Below are positions 51,690 through 63,984 of a DNA stretch of 64,000 bases, piece after piece. How positions within the stretch are numbered: position 1 is the stretch's first letter; the number at the start of each line of letters is the position of its first letter. This stretch comes from Streptomyces sp. NBC_00654 (GTDB lineage: Bacteria; Actinomycetota; Actinomycetes; Streptomycetales; Streptomycetaceae): the NCBI RefSeq assembly GCF_026341775.1, contig NZ_JAPEOB010000002.1:1302001-1366000 (forward strand), read 5' to 3'. The position numbers and the translations under genes were made by a program. The notes under the pieces were generated by a model. It made no database searches. It saw only the letters and a list, made by a program, of their open reading frames with translations, and was not told where the DNA came from.

Positions 51690-53147
51690 TCAGAAGGGGA
51701 ACTGCGAGCGGCCGTGCTGGACCGAGATCCACTTCTGGGTGGTGAACGCCTCCATCATGGACTCGCCGTTCAGCCGGCCGAGGCCGGAGCTCTTCTCGCC
51801 GCCGAACGGGACGATGGGCTCGTCGTGGACGGTGCCGTCGTTGATGTGGATCATGCCGGTGTGGATGCGCTTGCCGACCCGCACCCCGCGCTCGATGTTG
51901 CCGGTGTGAACGGCGCCGCTCAGCCCGTACGGGGTGTCGTTGGCGATCCGGACCGCCTCGTCCTCGCCGTCGAAGGGCACCAGCAGGGCCACCGGACCGA
52001 AGATCTCCTGCTGCAGGACGGGCGAGTCCGCCGCGAGCCCGGTGAGCACCGACGGGCTGACCACATTGCCCTCCGCCCGGCCGTGCAGCAGGGCCGTCGC
52101 GCCGGCCTCGACGGTCTGGTCGACGAGCTTGGAGACGGCCTCGGCCTGCGAGGAGTTGATCAGCGGGCCGATCTGCGTCGCGGGGTCGGCGGGGTCGCCG
52201 ACGGTCAGGGAGGCGACCTTGGCGACGAACTTCTCGGTGAACTCCGCCTCCACCGCCCGGTCGACCAGGATCCGGTTGGCGGCCATGCAGACCTGGCCCT
52301 GGTGGATGTACCGGCTGAAGACGGCCGCGTCGACGGCGTAGTCCACATCGGCGTCGTCGAGCACGATCAGCGCGCTGTTGCCGCCCAGTTCGAGGACGGC
52401 GCGCTTGAGGTTGGCCGCGCAGACGGTGGCGACGTGCCGCCCGACCTTGTCCGACCCGGTGAAGGAGATGACCTGCGGGACGGGGTGCTCCAGCAGGGTG
52501 TCGCCGATCTCCGCGATATCGGTGACGACGACGTTGAGGAGTCCGGCGGGCAGGCCCGCGTCCTCGAACACCTTCGCCAGCAGGGTGCCGCCGCATACCG
52601 GGGTGTTCTGGTGCGGCTTGAGGACGACCGCGTTGCCGAGCGCCAGCGCGGGGGCGACCGACTTGAGCGACAGCAGGAAGGGGAAGTTGAAGGGGCTGAT
52701 GACCCCGACGACACCGACGGGCAGCCGGTAGACACGGTTCTCCTTGCCCTCGGTCGGCGAGGGCAGGATCTGACCGGCCGGGCGCAGCGCCAGCTGGATG
52801 GACTCGCGCAGGAACTCCTTGGCCAGGTGCAGCTCGAAGGCCGCCTTCAGCCCGGTCCCGCCGAGCTCCGCGACGATGGCCTCGCTGATCTCCGGCTCGC
52901 GCTCCTCGACGATCCGCAGGGCCTTCTCCAGCACGGCCCGCCTGGCGTACGGATTGGTGTCCGCCCACGCCGGCTGTGCCCGCTCCGCCGCACGGTAGGC
53001 CTGGTCCACCTCGCCGGCCGTGGCGACGGCGATCGAGGCGAGCTTCTCCCCGTTGTAGGGATTGAAGTCGATGATGTCCCAGGACCCCTTCCCCGGCCTC
53101 CACTCGCCGTCGATGTACTGATGGGCCAGGTCGGTGAAGAAGGACAT
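51690..53147 (-). CDS. Aldehyde dehydrogenase (benzaldehyde/vanillin dehydrogenase-like)
   Basis: The protein has 485 residues. The catalytic Asn lies in ISPFNFPF, the general-base Glu in LELGGNSALIV, and the nucleophile Cys in HQGQVCMAANR. Features resemble the vanillin/benzaldehyde dehydrogenase branch more than GabD-type glutarate-semialdehyde dehydrogenases, so a step in 5-aminovalerate degradation is possible but unproven. ATG 53147 has AAGGGA upstream; a start 5 codons earlier is weaker. Confidence 0.88.
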   Translation of the reverse strand: MSFFTDLAHQYIDGEWRPGKGSWDIIDFNPYNGEKLASIAVATAGEVDQAYRAAERAQPAWADTNPYARRAVLEKALRIVEEREPEISEAIVAELGGTGLKAAFELHLAKEFLRESIQLALRPAGQILPSPTEGKENRVYRLPVGVVGVISPFNFPFLLSLKSVAPALALGNAVVLKPHQNTPVCGGTLLAKVFEDAGLPAGLLNVVVTDIAEIGDTLLEHPVPQVISFTGSDKVGRHVATVCAANLKRAVLELGGNSALIVLDDADVDYAVDAAVFSRYIHQGQVCMAANRILVDRAVEAEFTEKFVAKVASLTVGDPADPATQIGPLINSSQAEAVSKLVDQTVEAGATALLHGRAEGNVVSPSVLTGLAADSPVLQQEIFGPVALLVPFDGEDEAVRIANDTPYGLSGAVHTGNIERGVRVGKRIHTGMIHINDGTVHDEPIVPFGGEKSSGLGRLNGESMMEAFTTQKWISVQHGRSQFPF

Positions 53148-53288
53148 GAGATCCCTTACCACAGAGAGAAAGGCAGCTGATTGCGCTTCATATTACTTAT
53201 ATCTCAACAGAGTTGAAGCGCGGGAAAGGCACCCCCCTGCAGCCGGAAACAAACGCCTTTCGGTCGGGGCGCGACCGGCTGAACGCAA

Positions 53289-53322
53289 CTGCCCCTCCCG
53301 GGTGAACCACCGGGAGGGGCAG
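53289..53322 (-). terminator. Hairpin terminator after guaB1
   Basis: A perfect 13-bp stem (CTGCCCCTCCCGG / CCGGGAGGGGCAG) with an 8-base loop sits 23 bases beyond the guaB1 stop on the leftward transcript. Confidence 0.85.
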
Positions 53323-53344
53323 ACGTGTCGTGGAGGGTGCGGGA

Positions 53345-56171
<2,827 letters not shown>

Positions 56172-56183
56172 GGGGACGGACAC

Positions 56184-56226
56184 ACGGCGGAGGCCGGGCG
56201 CTCGCACAGCGCCCGGCCTCCGCCGT
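56184..56226. terminator. Bidirectional terminator between terpene synthase and SorC-type gene
   Basis: A perfect 19-bp stem (ACGGCGGAGGCCGGGCGCT on the left arm) with the 5-base loop CGCAC lies between convergent genes, 13 bases after the terpene synthase stop. Confidence 0.92.
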
Positions 56227-56241
56227 ATCCGTCCGTCCGGG

Positions 56242-57267
56242 TCACTCCCCGTCGGGGTCGGCCCGCTCCAGCGCCGGGCGCGGTCCGGCCACCGACTCGG
56301 TGAGCAGGAAGTCGGCCGCCGCCGTGTCCGTCACCAGGCTGGTGACCAGCCCGGAGCGCAGTACGGCACCGATCGCCGCCGCCTTGCGCTGGCCGCCCGC
56401 GATCGCCACCACCTCGGGGATCCGGCGCAGCCGGTCCGCCTCGACCGTGATGCACCGCTCGCCGAGGTCGCGCCCGACCCGGCGGCCGTCGGAGTCGAAG
56501 AGGTGCGCGGACATCTCCGCGGCGACGCCGAGCGACGCGTAGTGCGCCCGCTCCTCGTCGGAGAGCATGTCGTGGACCGTGGAGATGCCCGGCTCCCAGG
56601 AGCCGATCGAGACGGCGGCGACCGTCACCTTGTCGAAGTACTCGAAGGCGCGGGCGATGCCCGTCTGGTGCCGCAGGGCCGCGGCGGTCGCCGGGTCCGG
56701 CAGCAGCATCGGCGCGTAGATCGGGTGCGCCTCGCCACCGGATACCTGGGCGGCCCGGCGGACCGCCTCGACCGAGCCGCGCTCGGCCGTCCCCGCGTCG
56801 TACACGCCGGTGAGCTGCACGACCGTGCAGGGCGGCAGCCGGTCGAGGGCCGCCGCCATATGGATGGTGGAGCGGCCCCAGGCCAGGCCCAGGACATCGC
56901 CCTCGTTCACCAGTTCGCCGAGCAGGTCGGCCGCGACCTCGCCCAGGTTCTCCGGGTCGGCCGCGTCGTCCTGTTCGTCCGCCGGGGACTCGACGACGAC
57001 CGCGTGCCGGAGCCCGTAGCGGGCCCGGAGCGCGTCGGAACGCTCGGCGTCCAGCTCGGCCGGTACCCGGATCTCGATCCGTACGAGATCACGCTCAAGG
57101 GCCGTCTCCAGGACCCGGGCCACCTTGAAGCGGCTGACGCCGAACTCCTCGGCGATCTGGATCTTCGACTTTCCCTCAAGGTAGAACCGGCGGGCCATGG
57201 CCGCCGCCTGCACCAGCTCCGCGGGTCCCATCCGCATGGCTGACCGACCCGCCGAGATGCCAGACAC
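56242..57267 (-). CDS. SorC/DeoR-type sugar-binding transcriptional regulator
   Basis: The protein has 341 residues. The N-terminal HTH (KSKIQIAEEFGVSRFKVARV) is followed by the SorC sugar-phosphate-binding domain (LGLAWGRSTIHMA, YAPMLLPD, AIAGGQRKAAAI). Regulators of this class respond to phosphorylated sugars. GTG 57267 has GAGGAG 6 bases upstream; a GTG 8 codons earlier lacks one. It lies downstream of rpe in the same direction with an 79-bp gap and might be cotranscribed, linking it to pentose-phosphate metabolism. Confidence 0.85.
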   Translation of the reverse strand: MSGISAGRSAMRMGPAELVQAAAMARRFYLEGKSKIQIAEEFGVSRFKVARVLETALERDLVRIEIRVPAELDAERSDALRARYGLRHAVVVESPADEQDDAADPENLGEVAADLLGELVNEGDVLGLAWGRSTIHMAAALDRLPPCTVVQLTGVYDAGTAERGSVEAVRRAAQVSGGEAHPIYAPMLLPDPATAAALRHQTGIARAFEYFDKVTVAAVSIGSWEPGISTVHDMLSDEERAHYASLGVAAEMSAHLFDSDGRRVGRDLGERCITVEADRLRRIPEVVAIAGGQRKAAAIGAVLRSGLVTSLVTDTAAADFLLTESVAGPRPALERADPDGE

Positions 57268-57370
57268 CGCGATCTCCTCACTGCTGTTCACACGCCCGAT
57301 ACGCCGTTCATCCTGTCAGATCCGGCGATCCTTGATCGGCCCCGTCGGGCCACGTTCATCTGCGCTTTGT

Positions 57371-58054
57371 TCAGTGGCCGCACGCCCAGGGCGCCACGGC
57401 CGTTGCCGCGTCCGCCCGCGCGCGCAGGGCCCGCACCGCTTCGGCCGGATCCGCCGCCCCGTACACCGCCGAGCCGGCGACGAAGACATCGGCACCGGCC
57501 TCGGCGCACCGCTCGATGGTGGACGCCGAGACGCCGCCGTCGACCTGGAGCCACAGTTCGAGGCCGTGCTTGGAGATCAGCTCACGGGTGCGGCGGATCT
57601 TGGGCAGCATGATGTCCAGGAACGCCTGGCCGCCGAAGCCCGGCTCGACCGTCATGATCAGCAGCATGTCGAGCTCGGGGAGCAGGTCCTCGTACGGCTC
57701 GATGGGCGTCGCGGGCTTGAGCGCCATCGACGCACGCGCCCCCTTCGCCCGGATCTCCCGCGCCAGCCGGACCGGCGCCGCCGCGGCCTCCACGTGGAAG
57801 GTGACGGAGCCCGCCCCCGCCTCGACGTACTGCGGAGCCCAGCGGTCGGCGTCCTCGATCATCAGATGGCAGTCCAGCGGAGTGTCCGTCGCCCTGCTCA
57901 GCGCCTCGACGATCGGTACCCCGAGGGTCAGATTGGGCACGAAGTGATTGTCCATCACGTCGACATGGAGCCAGTCGGCACCTTCGACGGCCTTCGCCTC
58001 GTCGGCGAGACGCGCGAAATCGGCGGACAGAATGCTGGGGTTGATCTGGGCCAT
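57371..58054 (-). CDS. rpe: Ribulose-phosphate 3-epimerase
   Basis: The protein has 227 residues, a TIM barrel. Family marks: [10 protein letters not shown], the metal/acid residues in [22 protein letters not shown] and VDGGV. It interconverts ribulose 5-phosphate and xylulose 5-phosphate in the pentose phosphate pathway. ATG 58054 gives the conserved start; upstream in-frame sequence is unrelated. It lies after rsmB in the same direction. Confidence 0.95.
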   Translation of the reverse strand: MAQINPSILSADFARLADEAKAVEGADWLHVDVMDNHFVPNLTLGVPIVEALSRATDTPLDCHLMIEDADRWAPQYVEAGAGSVTFHVEAAAAPVRLAREIRAKGARASMALKPATPIEPYEDLLPELDMLLIMTVEPGFGGQAFLDIMLPKIRRTRELISKHGLELWLQVDGGVSASTIERCAEAGADVFVAGSAVYGAADPAEAVRALRARADAATAVAPWACGH

Positions 58055-58204
58055 GCACCCAAGCCTGCCACGTTCCTGGCCGGTTCCCCGCCTTCGTGCG
58101 CCGCAAAGCCACACGCGATCATCACAGTTCGCACAATCCCGGCATTTTGCCTGTGCTTTACCGCTCTTTTACCGGCTCCGTACGGGACGGACCCCGGCCA
58201 CCGC

Positions 58205-59638
58205 TCAGCCGGTCCGGCGCAGCAGCGCGAGATACATCGCGTCCGTGCCGTGCAGATGCGGCCAGAGCTGGACGTCTGGGCCGTCCCCCAGCGCGGGCAC
58301 TCCGGGCATCAGCGGCCGGGCGTCGATCCACTCGGCGCTCACCGGCTCCCCGCCCCGGCCCTTCAGGACGTCCTCCACGACGACCCGGGTCTCCGCGAGG
58401 TGCGGCGAGCAGGTCGCGTACCCCACGACGCCGCCGACCCGGACGGCCTTCAACGCCTCGCGCAGCAGCCCGCGTTGGAGGGGTGCGAAGCTCTCCAGGT
58501 CGGCCGCGCGGCGCCGCCAGCGGGCCTCCGGGCGACGGCGCAGCGCACCGAGTCCCGAGCAGGGCACGTCCATCAGGATCCGGTCGAAGGTGCCGGGCTG
58601 CCACGGCGGGCGGGTGCCGTCCGCGGTGATGACCTGGTACGGGCCGGGGTTGCCGGCCAGCGCCCGCTCCACGAGCCGGGCGCGGTGCGGCTGCTTCTCG
58701 GCCGCCAGCAGAGCGGCGCCCCGACCCGCCGCGAGCGCGGCCAGCAGGGCGGCCTTGCCGCCGGGACCCGCGCAGCCGTCCAGCCAGCGGGTGTCGTTGC
58801 CCTTCACCGGGGCGTTGGCGAGGGCGGCGGCGACGAGCTGGCTGCCTTCGTCCTGGACGCCCGCCCGCCCCTCCTGCACGGCGGTCAGGGCTCCCGGCTC
58901 GCCGCCCTCCGCCATCCGTACCGCGTACGGCGACCAGCGGCCGGGCAGGCCGTTCTCCTCACCGAGGGCCTCCAGCAGCTCCTCGGTGGTGGAGCGGCCG
59001 GGACGGGCGACCAGCGTGACCTCGGGCCGCTCGTTGTCGGCCTCCAGCAGGTCCTCGATCCCGGCGCGGCCACCGCCCAGGGCGTCCCAGAGCGCGGAGA
59101 CGACCCACCGCGGGTGCGAATGGACGACGGAGAGATGGTCCTCGGCGTCCTGTTCGTAGGACGGGGCGACGCGCTCCACCCAGCCGTCGAGGTCGTGCGC
59201 CGAGACCTTGCGCAGCACCGCGTTGACGAACTTGGCGCGCCCCTCGCCGAGCACCACCCGGGCCAGTTCCACGCTGGCGGAGACCGCGGCGTGGGTCGGG
59301 ATGCGGGTGCCGAGCAACTGGTGGACGCCCATGTTGAGCACATCGAGGACCGGCGGGTCGACCTCACGCAGCGGCCGGTCGATACAGGCCGCGACGATCG
59401 CGTCGTACGTGCCCTGGCGGCGCAGTGTCCCGTAGACCAGCTCGGTCGCCAGTGCCGCGTCCCGGGCGTCGAAGTCGCCCTTGGCGCGGGCCTTCCTGAG
59501 CAGCGGCGGCAGCACCAGGTTGGCGTACGCGTCACGTTCGTCGACGGCCCTGAGCGCCTCGAAGGCGAGGAACCGGACGGGATCCTTCTGGGGACGGCGA
59601 TGGGGCTTGGCGGGACGGCGACGCTGCTGGTCGTTCAC
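58205..59638 (-). CDS. rsmB: 16S rRNA (cytosine-967-C5) methyltransferase RsmB
   Basis: The protein has 477 residues. An N-terminal NusB-like RNA-binding domain (RFLAFEALRAVDERDAYA) is followed by a SAM methyltransferase with DGCAGPGGKA, the cysteine-containing DVPCSGLG and the nucleophile motif YATCSPHLAE. It methylates C967 of 16S rRNA in E. coli. GTG start 59638 has GGAG 10 bases upstream. The gene order fmt-rsmB-rpe is usual in actinomycetes. Confidence 0.93.
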   Translation of the reverse strand: MNDQQRRRPAKPHRRPQKDPVRFLAFEALRAVDERDAYANLVLPPLLRKARAKGDFDARDAALATELVYGTLRRQGTYDAIVAACIDRPLREVDPPVLDVLNMGVHQLLGTRIPTHAAVSASVELARVVLGEGRAKFVNAVLRKVSAHDLDGWVERVAPSYEQDAEDHLSVVHSHPRWVVSALWDALGGGRAGIEDLLEADNERPEVTLVARPGRSTTEELLEALGEENGLPGRWSPYAVRMAEGGEPGALTAVQEGRAGVQDEGSQLVAAALANAPVKGNDTRWLDGCAGPGGKAALLAALAAGRGAALLAAEKQPHRARLVERALAGNPGPYQVITADGTRPPWQPGTFDRILMDVPCSGLGALRRRPEARWRRRAADLESFAPLQRGLLREALKAVRVGGVVGYATCSPHLAETRVVVEDVLKGRGGEPVSAEWIDARPLMPGVPALGDGPDVQLWPHLHGTDAMYLALLRRTG

Positions 59639-59750
59639 GTGAAGGTGCTCCGCGGAGGGTGAGGGGGCGAACCTCCCCAGCCTACGTCGCCGCCCCGGAC
59701 GCCGGTGACCGCAGTCCCGGGCCCCGGGGACCGCGGCCCGGTGCCGGGGA

Positions 59751-60683
59751 CTACACCCCGAGCAGCTCGCCCGGGGCGATCCGCACTCCGCGCGCCCAGT
59801 CGGCGGCCTTCATCGGCTTCTTGCCCTGCGGCTGCACCCAGAGCAGCTCGACGGCGTGCGAACCGGTGCCGGCGTACACGTTGTTCTTGGCGGCGGCCAG
59901 CTCGCCGGGCGCCAGATCCGTACGGTCCAGGACCGGGGTGGCCTGGACGAGCTTCAGCCGCTCGCCCCGGAAGAGGGTCCAGGCCCCGGGGGCCGGGGTG
60001 CAGCCGCGCACGACCCGGTCCACCCGCAGGGCCGGGTCGGCCCAGCGCACCTGCGCGTCCTCGACAGTGATCTTCGGGGCGAGGGTGATGCCCTCGGCGG
60101 GCTGCGGCACGGCGTGCAGTGTGCCGTCCTCGATGCCGTCCATCGTCGCCGCGAGCAGCCCGGCACCGGCGAAGGCGAGCCGGGTGAGCAGATCGCCGCT
60201 GGTGTCGGTGGGCCGGACCTCCTCGGTGAGGACGCCGTAGACCGGACCGGAGTCGAGACCCTCCTCGATCAGGAAGGTGGACGCTCCGGTCACCTCGTCC
60301 CCGGCCATCACCGAGTGCTGCACCGGCGCGGCACCGCGCCAGGCGGGCAGCAGCGAGAAGTGCAGATTGACCCAGCCCCGGGCGGGCACGGCCAGCGCCG
60401 CCTTGGGCAGCAGCGCCCCGTAGGCGACGACCGGGCAGCAGTCGGGGGCGATCTCCCGCAGCCGGGCCAGGAAGTCCTCGTCCCGCGGCCGGCCCGGCTT
60501 GAGGACCTCGATCCCGGCCTCCTCGGCCCGCTCGGCGACGGGGCTGGCGACCAGACGGCGCCCGCGGCCCGCGGGGGCGTCGGGACGGGTCACCACGGCG
60601 GCCACCTCGTGCCGTTCGGAGGCGATCAGGGCGTCCAGGGCGGGGACGGCGACCTCGGGGGTGCCGGCGAAGACGAGCTTCAT
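59751..60683 (-). CDS. fmt: Methionyl-tRNA formyltransferase
   Basis: The protein has 310 residues. The formyltransferase active site is intact: Asn106, His108 and Asp144 in NLHFSLLP and EEGLDSG, numbered as in the E. coli enzyme; NLHFS replaces the usual NLHPS. N-terminal AGTPEVAVP and a C-terminal Fmt domain are present. It formylates initiator Met-tRNA. ATG 60683 is the conserved start; the frame extends upstream without a signal. It precedes rsmB by 112 bp. Confidence 0.95.
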   Translation of the reverse strand: MKLVFAGTPEVAVPALDALIASERHEVAAVVTRPDAPAGRGRRLVASPVAERAEEAGIEVLKPGRPRDEDFLARLREIAPDCCPVVAYGALLPKAALAVPARGWVNLHFSLLPAWRGAAPVQHSVMAGDEVTGASTFLIEEGLDSGPVYGVLTEEVRPTDTSGDLLTRLAFAGAGLLAATMDGIEDGTLHAVPQPAEGITLAPKITVEDAQVRWADPALRVDRVVRGCTPAPGAWTLFRGERLKLVQATPVLDRTDLAPGELAAAKNNVYAGTGSHAVELLWVQPQGKKPMKAADWARGVRIAPGELLGV

Positions 60684-60970
60684 GGGTGGCTGACTGCCTC
60701 TCGGGCCGAGAACGTACGGTGGCGAGCAGCGCACCAGTCTAAAGCGTGCCCGGAAGGCCTCCGGCGTGCGGACGGGCAACCGCGAGCCGGGGGGCTCACG
60801 TTCTGATCCCGTCGGGGGCGTACGCGCGCCTTTGCGCCCCACGCATATGCACATACGCCCCGATAGCGTGACCACATCCCCGGCTGAGGCGTTGGTCAAA
60901 AGAGATTGACCGAAGCGGGCCGCCGCGGTGCGGCCCGGTCCCTTTCAACGCCGGTTCGAGAGGCTTCTTC

Positions 60971-61531
60971 ATGGCCGACCACGCAACCCACGACGCCCAA
61001 GCGCGGGCCAGTCTGCATCTTCTGGTGCGGGACATCGAGCGGGTCCGGCGGCAGGTGGACGCGCTGCGCACACTCACCGCCCAGCTGGGCAATGTCTACC
61101 GCCCCCGCCGCTCCGGCCCTTCCGCGGGCTTCGTCGTCTACGGCAGGGCCCCGGCCCCCACCGTCCGCCTCGCCCAGGAACTGCGGGACAGCGTCGAGAC
61201 GCTGGTCACCGCGGCGGTGGACTTCGACCGTTCGCTGGGCTTCTCCTGGGACGCGGTGGGCTCTGCGCTCGGGGTCACCAAGCAGGCGGTGCACCGGCGC
61301 TACGGGTCGCGTCGCGCCGCCCCCCAGCCCGGCACCGCCGAAGCCGTCGCCGCCGAGAGCGCGGTGTCCCGTCCTGTCACCGTCTCTCCCGGGGCTCCCA
61401 CCGTCCCCTCTGGCCCCGTGCTCCCGGGGGTGCCCGCCGCCCGCTCGATGCCTCCGCAGCCCTCGACGGGCGCCGCTGTCGCGCGGGAGGAAATCCGCCC
61501 GGGTGCCTTCCCCGGCCCGCGCAACGGCTGA
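60971..61531 (+). CDS. Small HTH-containing protein of the priA-fmt interval, unknown function
   Basis: The protein has 186 residues. After a helical N-terminal part, residues about 95-115 form a helix-turn-helix ([20 protein letters not shown]). The last 75 residues are Pro/Ala-rich and probably disordered. It has a GAGAGG ribosome-binding site. Genes of this type recur next to fmt and priA in Streptomyces. A DNA-binding role is likely, but I know no characterised member. Confidence 0.78.
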   Translation: MADHATHDAQARASLHLLVRDIERVRRQVDALRTLTAQLGNVYRPRRSGPSAGFVVYGRAPAPTVRLAQELRDSVETLVTAAVDFDRSLGFSWDAVGSALGVTKQAVHRRYGSRRAAPQPGTAEAVAAESAVSRPVTVSPGAPTVPSGPVLPGVPAARSMPPQPSTGAAVAREEIRPGAFPGPRNG

Positions 61532-61839
61532 CCCGACGCCGCCCGTACCCCCCTTCTGCCCCACCGTGCCGGTCGCACGGCGGGGCAGCCCCGTCTCCGC
61601 GCGCGGCTGGTGCGGGGCGACCGGCGCACGGCCGCCGCTCCGCCGGGCAGGCCCACGGGACCGGTGGGGCCCGGGGTGCTGGTGAGACCCGGGGTGCCGG
61701 TGAGACCCGGGGTGCCGGTGAGGTCTGCGGTGCCGGTGGGGCCCGGGGTGCTGGTGGGGCCCGGGGTGCTGGTGAGGTCTGCCGGGCCGACAAAGGCCCG
61801 CGGGACCGGGGGTCTGACGGTGGGTCCGGGGAGGGTGCC
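61532..61839. repeat. 308-bp gap with an 18-bp tandem repeat
   Basis: From about 61668 to 61790 a unit near CCCGGGGTGCTGGTGAGA repeats six or seven times with variants (GTGCCGGTG, GTCTGCGGTG). It lies between the convergent HTH and priA genes, downstream of both stops. No clear terminator hairpin is seen apart from what the repeat may form. Confidence 0.75.
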
Positions 61840-63984
61840 TCAGCCGATGTCCGGCGGGTCGATCCTGATCCGGATCGGGTCGCCCCCGCCCCTGGCCGTA
61901 CGCGCCGCCCGCGCCCCCTTCAGCGCGGCGGCGAGCGCCGCTCCGCGGCCCGGGACCACCCGGATCAGTGCCCGCTCCCAGGTCTCGCCGGGCGGCGCGT
62001 CCCACGGCCGGCGCGGCCTGCCCGGTTCGGCAGCCGGTACCGGCACGGGACCCAGGATCTCGGCCTCCGGCGGCAGTCCGGCCGTGGCGAGGAAACCGGC
62101 CAGGGCCTCGGCCGGACCGGTCACCGAAGCCATCCGGGACACCGGAGGGAAGCCCAGCTCGGCGCGCTCCGCCAGCTCACGCCGGGCGAACCCGGCCGGG
62201 TCCCAGCGCACCAGCGCCTGCACGGGCCGCAGCGTCGGCTCGGCCACGATCACCACCGTGCCGCCCTCGTCCTGCCCCCGGACCAGCGACGCCGCGGCGG
62301 TCCAGCGGCGCAGCGCCTCCTCCCCGGCCCGCAGATCCGGTCGGGTGAGCATCGCCCAGCCGTCGAGCAGCAGCGCGGCGGCATAGCCGCCCTCGGCGAC
62401 GGGCTCGGCCCCCGGCGTACTGACGACGAGCGCGGGTGCGCCCGGTACGGCGTCCAGGATGTGGTCGCGCCCCGAGGTCCGGACCGGCACCGCGGGAAAG
62501 GCCCGGCCCAGCTCCTCGGCGGTCCGGCGGGCTCCGACGACCCGGGCGCGCAGCCGGGTGGACCCGCAGGCCGTGCAGTGCCAGGCCCGCTCGGCGCGGC
62601 CGCACCAGGCGCAGTCGAGGTCCCGCTGGTCGGGGGCCTCCAGCGGCCCCGCGCAGTGCCGGCACCGGGCCGGAGTGCGACAGCGCTCGCAGGCGAGCCG
62701 GGGGGCGTAACCCCGGCGCGGCACCTGGACCAGCACCGGGCCGGAACGCAGCCCGTCCCGCACGGTCTGCCAGGCCAGGCTGGGCAGCCGGGCGGTCCTC
62801 GCCGCCCCGTCCCGGGCGAGTTCGCCGTCGCCGACCGTACGGATCAGGGGCGCCGCGGCCCGCAGCTTGTCCCGGTCCGCGCTCAGGGGCAGTGCCCAGC
62901 CGCTCTCCACGAGCTGGGCGGCCTCCACGGTGCAGCCCGTCGAGCCGAGCAGGAAGGCACATCCGCCGTGTGCCGCCCGTAGCTCCAGGACCTCGCGGAC
63001 ATGCGGGAAGGGGGCGTTGTCATCGCTGTGGCTGGAGTCCCCGTCGTCCCAGATGACGACCAGGCCGAGATCGGCCACGGGGGCGAACATCGCGGCCCGG
63101 GTGCCGACGACCGCCCGTACCGAGCCCCGGCGCACGGCGAGCCACTGGCGGTAGCGCTTCTCGGGTCCGGAGTCCGCGGTGAGCAGGGCGTGCCGGCCGT
63201 CCCCCAGCACCTCGGTCAGCGCGGCGTCCATCCGGCCGGCGGCCCGTCCGTCCGGTACGACGACCAGCGCACCGCGCCCCGAGGAGAGCGTCGCCGCGAC
63301 GGCGAGGGCGATCTCCCGCGGCCAGTGCGGTCCCGGCAGCGCGGTCCACACGGCCCGCGGCGCACCACCGGCGGCCAGTGCCCGCAGGAAGGCGGGGCCC
63401 TGTCCGTACCGCTCCCAGCTGCCCGGACCGGGCGCCGCGGGCGGCGGCAGGGGGGCCGGGGACGGCTTGGCCTCGGCCCGCCCGTTGCGCGGCGGGACGG
63501 CGAGCTGGAGCACATCGGCGAGGCTGCCCGCGTACCGGTCGGCGACGGCCCGCGACAGCGCCAGCAGCTCCGGTCCGAGCACGGGCTCCGGGGAGACCAC
63601 ATAGGCGAGGGCGGCAAGGGCGCCCTGATAGTCGGACTCGGCGAGCCGCTCGATGAGGAATCCGTCGATCAGCCCGCCGCCCTCGCGCCGCCCGCCCTGC
63701 ACATTGCGTCCCCCGGCGCCGAACCGCACGCGTACCCGGACCCCGGGCTGGGCGTCGGCGTCGAGCTCCTCGGGGACGGCGTAGTCGAAGTACTGGTCGA
63801 GATGGAGCACGCCCTTGTTCACCAGGACCCGGGCGACCGGGAGCTCCTTGGCCAGCGCGGCGCCCCGCCAGGTCCGGGGCTTGGCCCTCGGCACCTTCGC
63901 CCTGCGGACGGTCTCGCGGATCAGCGCAAGCTGCTCCGGCGCCCCGGCCGCGGGCTCGGCGGACTGCTCGTTGTCGCTGCTCAC
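61840..63984 (-). CDS. priA: Primosomal protein N' (actinobacterial PriA, helicase-degenerate)
   Basis: The protein has 714 residues from GTG 63984, with AGGA 8 bases upstream; a TTG two codons earlier is the alternative. The 3'-DNA-binding domain at the N terminus (ARVLVNKGVLHLDQYFDYAV, RVRVRFGAGGR) and the zinc-binding Cys clusters at about 430-490 (CERCRTPARCRHC, CAWCGRAE, CTACG) are clear. The helicase core is degenerate: the Walker A position reads LPGPHWPREI, and the DEAH-type box is IWDDGDSS. Actinobacterial PriA is known to lack helicase motifs and may act as a DNA-binding loader. It is convergent with the HTH gene. Confidence 0.92.
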   Translation of the reverse strand: MSSDNEQSAEPAAGAPEQLALIRETVRRAKVPRAKPRTWRGAALAKELPVARVLVNKGVLHLDQYFDYAVPEELDADAQPGVRVRVRFGAGGRNVQGGRREGGGLIDGFLIERLAESDYQGALAALAYVVSPEPVLGPELLALSRAVADRYAGSLADVLQLAVPPRNGRAEAKPSPAPLPPPAAPGPGSWERYGQGPAFLRALAAGGAPRAVWTALPGPHWPREIALAVAATLSSGRGALVVVPDGRAAGRMDAALTEVLGDGRHALLTADSGPEKRYRQWLAVRRGSVRAVVGTRAAMFAPVADLGLVVIWDDGDSSHSDDNAPFPHVREVLELRAAHGGCAFLLGSTGCTVEAAQLVESGWALPLSADRDKLRAAAPLIRTVGDGELARDGAARTARLPSLAWQTVRDGLRSGPVLVQVPRRGYAPRLACERCRTPARCRHCAGPLEAPDQRDLDCAWCGRAERAWHCTACGSTRLRARVVGARRTAEELGRAFPAVPVRTSGRDHILDAVPGAPALVVSTPGAEPVAEGGYAAALLLDGWAMLTRPDLRAGEEALRRWTAAASLVRGQDEGGTVVIVAEPTLRPVQALVRWDPAGFARRELAERAELGFPPVSRMASVTGPAEALAGFLATAGLPPEAEILGPVPVPAAEPGRPRRPWDAPPGETWERALIRVVPGRGAALAAALKGARAARTARGGGDPIRIRIDPPDIG

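Noticed and set aside
61668..61790. The 18-bp array as a possible CRISPR.
   Set aside because: Units are contiguous and degenerate with no unique spacers and no cas genes in the window.
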